18,744 nucleotides of DNA, taken from contig JAZNIU010000040.1 of assembly GCA_045577655.1 (NCBI GenBank), positions 1 to 18,744 of the forward strand, read 5' to 3'. The first letter of the stretch is position 1; each line of letters begins with the position of its first letter. Below, in pieces: positions 13,778-18,744 of the stretch. The DNA is from RGIG7450 sp045577655 (GTDB lineage: Bacteria; Bacillota; Clostridia; RUG12999). The translations under genes were made by a program, and so were the position numbers. Under the pieces are notes generated by a model. It saw only the letters and a list, made by a program, of their open reading frames with translations, had not been told where the DNA came from and did no database searches.

Positions 13778-14905
13778 TTATTTCATAAGCATAGAGCTGT
13801 TTAAAAGCGAGGTTGAATAAAGGAATAACACATCGTCAGCACTTTCGATATCAATATAATCTGAAATGATGACAGAAGGGATGTACCTTAAGTCAACAAG
13901 TGTTATTTTAGAGTAGGCTCCCAACATCAAAGGAGAAATACTTGAGCCGTAGGAATCGCGCAGCAGGATAAGCTCACGGTCGGTTTTTGCGTTTTCACAT
14001 TCCATTATCACAATGGGCTGGGCTCCCGACAGGAAAATGTCGTACCCGTCTGTGCCCGAAAGCTTTTCGGGCGCATATACTGTGGGGACAAGAGTATCTT
14101 CCACGCCAAACACATTTTTAAGCGTTTCTTTGTCAATTCCGTAAACTTTTGCACTATCAGTATAGTCGCTTGAAAGATAGTTTATGACATCGGAAGAAGA
14201 GGTGAGTGCAGCCTGACCCGAATATACGCCGTAAAATGGCGATAAGCTCTTAAGAGTGAAATCCTTTTCATTGGCGGGGGACATACCCATGCCGCCAAGC
14301 AACTTGTTTGCTGTTGGCAAAATTTTCTCCTGCGACCAGTGGGAATCTGTTTTATAATATGACTCAAGAGAAAGTGTGTCGAAAATGTCGATATATGTTG
14401 CGGAAGAAATGTTTTCCGCCAGAATATCCCCAAGCTTTTCATATTCAAACCGGGGACGGTCCGACCCTGTCAGATAATAATTTTTATCAGGAATTACAGA
14501 ATAATACACATTTTTGCCGTCAAACATTTCTTTGGCCAATTTTTCAATAAGTTTTGCACCATATTCTGCCTGTTTGGGCTGGAGTGCGCCGTCATATTTA
14601 AAAATGTGTCCTTTTTCAAGCCACAGACCGTTCACGTCTTTTTGTCCTAAAACAGAGGTTCGGGTCACGGCGTTAATACGTCTGAAGCTTTCGCGGAAGG
14701 GAATGTGGTCCAAAAGATAGTCTTCCAGCTTGCCGGAGAATTCGCTCTCAAAAACAGAGGCAGCCGAAAGCTCAGGGAACTGTGCAAGTTTTCTGCGTTC
14801 GGCAAAAGAAAATTCCTTGTTCGGCAAAAGAAAATACATGCCGCAAACACCAAAAAGAACGGTGCAGAACAATATAATAGTTAAAACTGATTTTATCTTG
14901 TTCAT
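13778..14905 (-). CDS. DHHW/AlgX-like envelope protein (SGNH-type fold)
   Basis: This 375-residue protein has one N-terminal membrane helix (about 7-27), so most of it should face the outside. Its pattern is that of the DHHW/AlgX-AlgJ group, SGNH-hydrolase-like proteins that work with MBOAT acyltransferases to O-acylate exported polysaccharides. Visible are T-D-S-H-W at 186-190 (the name-giving motif, here with Ser in place of the first His) and a later L-L-R-D-S-Y-G-S-S block holding the likely catalytic Ser. The start lies two bases after the stop of the MBOAT gene, with only a weak CAGG upstream, which suggests translational coupling. The polymer substrate is unknown. No terminator is obvious after it. 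Confidence 0.82.
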   Translation of the reverse strand: MNKIKSVLTIILFCTVLFGVCGMYFLLPNKEFSFAERRKLAQFPELSAASVFESEFSGKLEDYLLDHIPFRESFRRINAVTRTSVLGQKDVNGLWLEKGHIFKYDGALQPKQAEYGAKLIEKLAKEMFDGKNVYYSVIPDKNYYLTGSDRPRFEYEKLGDILAENISSATYIDIFDTLSLESYYKTDSHWSQEKILPTANKLLGGMGMSPANEKDFTLKSLSPFYGVYSGQAALTSSSDVINYLSSDYTDSAKVYGIDKETLKNVFGVEDTLVPTVYAPEKLSGTDGYDIFLSGAQPIVIMECENAKTDRELILLRDSYGSSISPLMLGAYSKITLVDLRYIPSVIISDYIDIESADDVLFLYSTSLLNSSMLMK

Positions 14906-14907
14906 AA

Positions 14908-16293
14908 TTAAAACCTGAAATATAAAAACGGATTAAAGGAGCCATTCACTATAAAAGCAGTGGAAACCACAAGCAAAAGCACAGCACCTATCGGGCAAAC
15001 AATAAAGCCGGTCCGTTTTGTAACCCTTTCCCAGATTTTTTTGGGCAGAGGAGTTGCCCCTATTAAAGCAACTGCCAAAGTTCCGCAGAAGCTTTTAATA
15101 TTGTAAAGCGTAACATCGTTTACGAAAGGCAGAGCACTGCCGCCAAACATAGCTTTTAAATTGGTGAAAAAGCTTATTCCTGTGTCGGAGCTGAAAATAA
15201 CAAAGCTTATGAGCACAATAAAACAAGTGTATATATGCTCTATCGCCCGTGGAAGTTTTGAAAGAAGCTTTGAAATCCAAAGCTTTTCTAAAATGAGTAT
15301 AATTCCGAAAAATACACCCCAGATAACAAAATTCCACTGTGCACCGTGCCAGAAACCGGTGAGAAGCCAGACAACCGCAATGTTGCGGAGCCATTTGCCA
15401 ATTGAAACCCGGTTGCCGCCAAGGGGAATATAGACATAATCCCTGAACCATGTTCCAAGAGTCATGTGCCATCTTCTCCAGAATTCTGTTATGGAACGTG
15501 AAATGAAAGGATAATTAAAGTTTTCCGGGAAATTAAATCCAAACATTTTTCCAAGACCGATCGCCATATCGCTGTAGCCGGAAAAATCAAAATAAATCTG
15601 CAGAGAGAAAGAAATGGCGTTTACCCAGTAAAAGAGTATGCTTTTCTCGTCGGCTGCCGCAAAGTTTGAGCAAAGCTCGCCCAAAAGGTTTGCAATTAAA
15701 ACTTTTTTTCCAAGTCCCACACAAAACCGCAAAATCCCGTCTGACACATTATGAATAGTGACGGTGCGGTGGTCAAGTTCTTTTGCAACATCGGTATATC
15801 GCACGATGGGTCCGGCGATAAGCTGCGGGAAAAGACAGACATAGGTTGCAAAGCTTGCAATGTTTTTCTCCGCGTGGGCATCTCCACGATAAACATCAAT
15901 GGAATAGCTCATTGTCTGGAAAGTGAAAAAGCTTATCCCGATTGGAAGTTCAATTCCCGTGAGGGGAATATTTGCCGAAAAGATGGTGTTTATTGTGGAA
16001 ATGAAAAAGTCGGTATACTTAAATACGACGAGCAACGCAATGTTTATAACAATTGCGGAAACAAGCGCAAATTTAGCCTGCTTTGTACCACGGCGTTTTT
16101 CGATATACAGTCCGTGCAGCCAGTCGGAAAGAGAAGAAAAAAGCAGCAGGGAAATGTATATTGGTTCGCCGAAAAAGTAGAAAAGCAGACTTATTATAAG
16201 TAAAAAAGCATTTTTAAATCTGCCGGGCAGCAAAAAGTAAATTGCTGCAACCGGCAGAAAAAAGTACAAAAAGGTTATGCCTGAAAAAAGCAT
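14908..16293 (-). CDS. MBOAT O-acyltransferase (AlgI/DltB-like)
   Basis: This 461-residue polytopic membrane protein is of the membrane-bound O-acyltransferase family, which moves acyl groups across the membrane for transfer to exported polysaccharide or teichoic acid. The diagnostic region is present: F-W-R-R-W-H-M-T-L-G with His276, then R-D-Y-V-Y-I-P-L-G-G-N-R at about 284-295, and the catalytic-His segment G-F-W-H-G-A-Q-W-N with His316. D-F-S-G-Y-S-D-M-A at about 236-244 is also conserved. The closest pattern is AlgI/PatA. A GAGG ribosome binding site lies eight bases before the ATG. It sits between a DUF4358-type lipoprotein gene and a DHHW gene, an arrangement I recall from other Clostridia. 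Confidence 0.92.
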   Translation of the reverse strand: MLFSGITFLYFFLPVAAIYFLLPGRFKNAFLLIISLLFYFFGEPIYISLLLFSSLSDWLHGLYIEKRRGTKQAKFALVSAIVINIALLVVFKYTDFFISTINTIFSANIPLTGIELPIGISFFTFQTMSYSIDVYRGDAHAEKNIASFATYVCLFPQLIAGPIVRYTDVAKELDHRTVTIHNVSDGILRFCVGLGKKVLIANLLGELCSNFAAADEKSILFYWVNAISFSLQIYFDFSGYSDMAIGLGKMFGFNFPENFNYPFISRSITEFWRRWHMTLGTWFRDYVYIPLGGNRVSIGKWLRNIAVVWLLTGFWHGAQWNFVIWGVFFGIILILEKLWISKLLSKLPRAIEHIYTCFIVLISFVIFSSDTGISFFTNLKAMFGGSALPFVNDVTLYNIKSFCGTLAVALIGATPLPKKIWERVTKRTGFIVCPIGAVLLLVVSTAFIVNGSFNPFLYFRF

Positions 16294-16315
16294 AGGTTAT
16301 ACCTCGCTGTTTTTA

Positions 16316-16951
16316 TTATTTGTTGAAGTTTGCAACTATGGCATCAACAGTAGCTTCTCTTGACATAGCGAGCAGAACAAGGTTGCCTTTTGTTACAACG
16401 CTCACCTTTTCAGCTTCAACGCAAACCCATTTTCGAGGGTTGGCATTTGCTTTAACCTGTGCAGCAAAAGCGGCAACGTCAGAACCTTCGGGGAGACGAA
16501 CAAGCACAACAGAGTGTGCAACTGCGTTAATCATAGCTTCGCTAGCAAGACCTTCTGCGCCTTCAATGTAGTCGCCAAAAGAAAGGAAAGTGAAGTTTTC
16601 CTCATCGAGAGGTGCTTCCATACAAGCAGGGAGGTCTTCTATGCCATTTGTGAGAGATGCCATAATTTCAGTGAGAGGACGTGTATCCGCCTGAGGCTTT
16701 GAAGCGGGAAGCTCTTCAGGTTTCTTTTCTTCTTCCTTGGTTGTTTCTTCTTTCTTTTCTTCTTCCTGTTTTTTATTGTCTTCTTTTTTGTCCTCTTTGT
16801 TTTCGGAAGAAACATTTTCTTCAGCGTCGTCAGTAACGGTAACTGATGTCTGCGGGTCTTTTACGTCGTTTGAAGTTTCGTTTTGTTTGTTTCCGCAACC
16901 TGCCAGAACAACAAGTGCCAGAATTGCAATTATAAATGTAATTTTTTTCAT
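16316..16951 (-). CDS. DUF4358-type lipoprotein
   Basis: This 211-residue exported protein has a lipoprotein signal peptide: a short positive start, a hydrophobic core, and a lipobox L-A-G-C with the lipidated Cys at 19. A charged, Lys/Glu-rich low-complexity linker follows (about 45-82). The C-terminal domain (about 90-211) has the pattern of DUF4358: a stretch around A-S-E-A-M, a hydrophobic V-V-L-V-R-L strand, an A-A-Q-V-K-A-N-A helix, and a final V-V-T-K-G-N-L-V-L-L-A-M strand. The domain has no known function. AGGAG precedes the ATG. The gene is first in the operon with the MBOAT and DHHW genes, 22 bases before MBOAT. The DUF4358 name is from memory of the pattern. Confidence 0.8.
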   Translation of the reverse strand: MKKITFIIAILALVVLAGCGNKQNETSNDVKDPQTSVTVTDDAEENVSSENKEDKKEDNKKQEEEKKEETTKEEEKKPEELPASKPQADTRPLTEIMASLTNGIEDLPACMEAPLDEENFTFLSFGDYIEGAEGLASEAMINAVAHSVVLVRLPEGSDVAAFAAQVKANANPRKWVCVEAEKVSVVTKGNLVLLAMSREATVDAIVANFNK

Positions 16952-17025
16952 GATGAATTCTCCTTTTTTATTTTTTCATGTTTAATACTTTTTTAAACCT
17001 CAAAAGGTTGCATTTTGCTAAAAAT

Positions 17026-17053
17026 ATTATATCATAAATTTAAGAAAAGTCAA
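17026..17053 (-). promoter_or_regulatory. Sigma-A promoter of the lipoprotein-MBOAT-DHHW operon
   Basis: On the minus strand, TTGACT (17048-17053) and TATAAT (17026-17031) are 16 bases apart. The start point would be near 17019, giving a leader of about 68 bases before the ATG at 16951. Confidence 0.75.
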
Positions 17054-17091
17054 AATTATTTATTTTTCGGGAAAAAAGGAGCGAAGAAAGA

Positions 17092-17120
17092 TTGATTTTA
17101 AATTTTTTGTTTGCTATAAT
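17092..17120 (+). promoter_or_regulatory. Sigma-A promoter of the acyltransferase-PAP2 operon
   Basis: TTGATT (17092-17097) and TATAAT (17115-17120) are 17 bases apart, with TGC just before the -10 (extended form). The start point would be near 17127. This rules out translation starts upstream of that point for the acyltransferase. Confidence 0.78.
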
Positions 17121-17130
17121 GGATGCATAC

Positions 17131-17235
17131 AGAATTTTTTATAAAATTCTTAAGGAGCGGTCGCTCTTTTGTGCTCTTTCGAGCACCGCATCAATTGACG
17201 GCGTCGCAAAAATGCCCTTGCAAGCAAGCATTTTT
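17131..17235 (+). ncRNA. Hairpin-rich 5' leader, possible structured regulatory RNA
   Basis: Within about 105 bases there are four hairpins: 17131-17138 with 17143-17150 (perfect 8 bp, four-base loop); 17155-17158 with 17163-17166 (GAGC/GCTC); 17171-17176 with 17181-17186 (GTGCTC/GAGCAC, loop TTTC); and 17208-17215 with 17228-17235 (AAAAATGC/GCATTTTT). An outer AGGAG/CTCCT pairing near 17154 and 17237 could close a multi-branch fold. The last stem ends in five T residues and resembles a weak terminator. I do not recognise a known riboswitch or T-box core. It might instead be a dispersed palindromic repeat. Confidence 0.4.
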
Positions 17236-17301
17236 ACTCCTGGTAAAATTGTTTTGTGCGCCAATTTCAAACGGTTGAATACACAGGAAGGCAGACAAAC
17301 G

Positions 17302-18048
17302 GTGAAAAAAAGACTTTTTAAATTTTTAAGATTTTTATTGTGGCTGGTTTATCCAAGAATGAATATAGAGGGAATGGAAAACATTCCCGCAGAACCCGGC
17401 ATTATTGTTGGCAATCACGCACAGCTTCACGGGCCCATTGCCTGTGAACTGTTTTTCCCCGACAATTTTTATACCTGGTGTGCGGCACCTATGATGAAAC
17501 TTAAAGAAGTGCCGGCATACGCCTATCAGGACTTCTGGTCTGGAAAACCGAAATGGCAGCGTCCATTTTTTAAATTTGCATCCTACATAATTGCACCTTT
17601 GTCGGTGCTTATTTTCAATAACGCCCGGACAATTGCTGTTTACAGAGACGGCCGCATTTTAAAGACTTTCAAAGAATCTGTTGCAAAATTGCAGGATGGG
17701 AACAATGTTGTAATTTTTCCTGAACAGGACAAAAAACACAATAATATTGTTTATGAATTTCAGGAAGGGTTTGTGGATGTTGCAAAGCTCTACCATAAAC
17801 GTACGGGCAGAGAAATCTCTTTTGTACCGCTTTATATAGCACCCAACCTCAAAATAATGTGTCTGGGAAAAGCGGTTAAATTTATGGCAGATGTGCCCAT
17901 TGCAGAAGAGCGTCGCCGTATATGCGACTGTCTGATGAAAGAGATTACGGATATTGCCAAAAACTTGCCCGAACATACTGTTGTTCCATACCGCAACATT
18001 CCAAAACGGCTCTATCCCAAAAACACGCAGAAGGAGGAAAGGCGATGA
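17302..18048 (+). CDS. PlsC-like 1-acylglycerol-phosphate acyltransferase family protein
   Basis: From a GTG at 17302 with AGGAAGG about 10 bases upstream, this is a 248-residue protein; PlsC proteins are usually about 200-250. The fold uses an acyl donor to acylate a glycerophospholipid precursor at the membrane. Motif order is kept: G-N-H-A-Q-L-H-G (motif I), a Y-R-D-G-R segment (motif II), V-V-I-F-P-E-Q (motif III) and F-V-P-L-Y-I (motif IV). Motif I lacks the Asp of the canonical N-H-X4-D and has Gly there, so the classical His-Asp dyad is incomplete. Members I recall from Clostridia share this feature, so it may be a distinct subfamily. The stop overlaps the next gene's start by four bases (ATGA). 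Substrate and activity are uncertain. Confidence 0.78.
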   Translation: MKKRLFKFLRFLLWLVYPRMNIEGMENIPAEPGIIVGNHAQLHGPIACELFFPDNFYTWCAAPMMKLKEVPAYAYQDFWSGKPKWQRPFFKFASYIIAPLSVLIFNNARTIAVYRDGRILKTFKESVAKLQDGNNVVIFPEQDKKHNNIVYEFQEGFVDVAKLYHKRTGREISFVPLYIAPNLKIMCLGKAVKFMADVPIAEERRRICDCLMKEITDIAKNLPEHTVVPYRNIPKRLYPKNTQKEERR

Positions 18049-18710
18049 GGTTGCAGACTGTAGATTACAAAGACTTCCGTCTTTCAAAATTAAATAGCCC
18101 AAAATTTTCCCATCTTAAACTGCTTCTCGGCTGGGTGGTGTATTTTGCTCTTTATTTTTTAACCGAAAATTTAATTCCGGCAGAAAAATGCCATGTAATA
18201 CATTGCGCGCTCGACGATATAATTCCTTTTTGTGAATGGTTTTTGTTGCCTTATGTGTTCTGGTACGGGCTGATAGTTTTTTCGCTCGTCCGGTTTGCTC
18301 TTTATGATGTGGACAGTTTCAAAAAACTGCAGACCTATATCATAATAACACAGGTCTGCGCAATGCTTGTATATATTATCTATCCCAACTGCCAGAACCT
18401 GCGTCCCGCAGTGTTTCCCAGAGAAAATTTTCTGACTGACTGCATAGGTCTTATATATGCATTTGACACCAACACAGGCGTCTGCCCGTCGCTGCACTGT
18501 GCATATTCCATAGGAATAGCGTCGGTCTGGCTGAGGACAAAAGACGTGTCAAAACTCGCGAAAACATTTGTTGCCATTGCAGCTCTTTTGATTTGCCTTT
18601 CAACAATGTTTATAAAGCAACACTCGGCAGTCGACTTCTTTGCGGCACTGCCCGTCTGCCTGCTTGCCGAAATATTGGTGTTCAAGGTTTTTTATAAGGA
18701 GAAAGGGTAA
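18045..18710 (+). CDS. PAP2-family membrane phosphatase
   Basis: This 221-residue integral membrane protein has about six hydrophobic helices and the PAP2 (phosphatidic acid phosphatase type 2) signature. The pieces are Y-P-x-x-x-x-L-R-P at 113-121 (first motif, without the leading Lys of the soluble-enzyme form), V-C-P-S-L-H at 146-151, and S-T-x-F-x-K-Q-H-S-A-V-D at 186-197, with the nucleophilic His193 and Asp197. Such enzymes remove phosphate from lipid phosphates such as phosphatidate or undecaprenyl pyrophosphate. A strong AGGAGG ribosome binding site precedes the ATG at 18045, whose A-T-G-A overlaps the upstream stop, so the acyltransferase and phosphatase are coupled. The exact lipid substrate is unknown. 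Confidence 0.88.
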   Translation: MRLQTVDYKDFRLSKLNSPKFSHLKLLLGWVVYFALYFLTENLIPAEKCHVIHCALDDIIPFCEWFLLPYVFWYGLIVFSLVRFALYDVDSFKKLQTYIIITQVCAMLVYIIYPNCQNLRPAVFPRENFLTDCIGLIYAFDTNTGVCPSLHCAYSIGIASVWLRTKDVSKLAKTFVAIAALLICLSTMFIKQHSAVDFFAALPVCLLAEILVFKVFYKEKG

Positions 18711-18719
18711 GAAATATAT

Positions 18720-18734
18720 TTTTGCAAAGCAAAA
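18720..18734 (+). repeat. Short hairpin after the PAP2 gene at the window edge
   Basis: TTTTGC and GCAAAA form a perfect 6-bp dyad around AAA, nine bases after the stop codon. The T-run is on the 5' side, so it is not a standard terminator for the upstream gene. It may be part of a larger structure beyond the window. Confidence 0.3.
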
Positions 18735-18744
18735 GCACCTACAT

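Larger units (their letters stand above)
16952..17301. other. Divergent intergenic region with two promoters and a structured leader
   Basis: This 350-base gap separates the minus-strand lipoprotein operon from the plus-strand acyltransferase operon. It holds one promoter for each direction, a short lipoprotein leader with a 5-bp hairpin (16996-17009), and a hairpin-rich leader for the acyltransferase (about 17127-17301). An open frame from 17092 runs through the leader in phase with the acyltransferase, but its start would lie inside the -35 box and its translation does not resemble the family, so I read this stretch as non-coding. Confidence 0.7.

Noticed and set aside
15751..16203. Plus-strand open frame of 150 codons opposite the MBOAT gene
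   Set aside because: It is an antisense shadow of a conserved membrane protein gene with no start signals.
17150..17240. T-box or known riboswitch in the acyltransferase leader
   Set aside because: The A-C-C-G-C found at 17184-17188 is not the T-box core with its usual flanks, and no SAM, TPP, FMN, c-di-GMP or lysine core is visible.
17092..17301. N-terminal extension of the PlsC-like protein
   Set aside because: Its start would lie inside the -35 box, the stretch is full of hairpins, and the encoded residues do not match the family; GTG 17302 has a ribosome binding site.
1..18744. CRISPR arrays, tRNA or rRNA genes, insertion sequences
   Set aside because: No regularly spaced repeats, no tRNA-like cloverleaf or rRNA sequence, and no transposase or integrase reading frame was found.

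Overview
The window reads as a low-GC, Gram-positive chromosome segment, most likely from an anaerobic Clostridia (Firmicutes) species, possibly an uncultured gut member of the Oscillospirales or Christensenellales. The reasons are strong AGGAGG-type ribosome binding sites with some GTG and TTG starts, near-consensus sigma-A promoters, a lipobox lipoprotein of DUF4358 type next to MBOAT and DHHW genes, a TrkAH potassium system, and protein variants (TrpB, PlsC-like) that recall clostridial sequences. The genus call is inference. I saw no rRNA, tRNA, CRISPR array, insertion sequence or phage gene.

Layout. Bases 1-3931 run on the plus strand: an ElaA-like GNAT acetyltransferase; a frameshifted malate/L-lactate dehydrogenase (Ldh2 family) with its own promoter; an NAD(P)-malic enzyme and a terminator; then ridA and a TRIC/UPF0126 membrane protein. 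A hairpin shared by both strands (3931-3960) separates this from a 13-kb minus-strand block.

The minus block, read in transcription order from 16951 down to 3963, has four parts. (a) A DUF4358-type lipoprotein, an MBOAT O-acyltransferase and a DHHW/AlgX-like protein form an envelope acylation operon. (b) asd and dapB (diaminopimelate/lysine branch) are followed by a YkgJ-type cysteine-cluster protein, with a terminator-like hairpin between asd and dapB. (c) trkA and trkH form a potassium uptake operon with a near-consensus promoter and a small dyad in the leader. (d) A tight four-gene operon encodes a TrpR/YerC-like domain fused to a methyltransferase, an OmpR-type response regulator, a sensor histidine kinase and a stand-alone tryptophan synthase beta chain. 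It starts from a TTGAAA-17-TATAAT promoter that overlaps a perfect 12-bp inverted repeat.

After a divergent promoter region, the plus strand resumes with a hairpin-rich leader of about 175 nt, then a PlsC-like acyltransferase lacking the Asp of its HX4D motif, and an overlapping PAP2-family membrane phosphatase, probably a phospholipid module.

The most interesting candidate for an undescribed system is part (d). It puts a TrpR-fold domain, a methyltransferase, a two-component system and a lone TrpB under one operator-like promoter, next to potassium uptake. I propose it as a tryptophan- or indole-linked signalling unit. The gene order, spacing, promoter and dyad are seen in the sequence; the linkage to tryptophan is inference.
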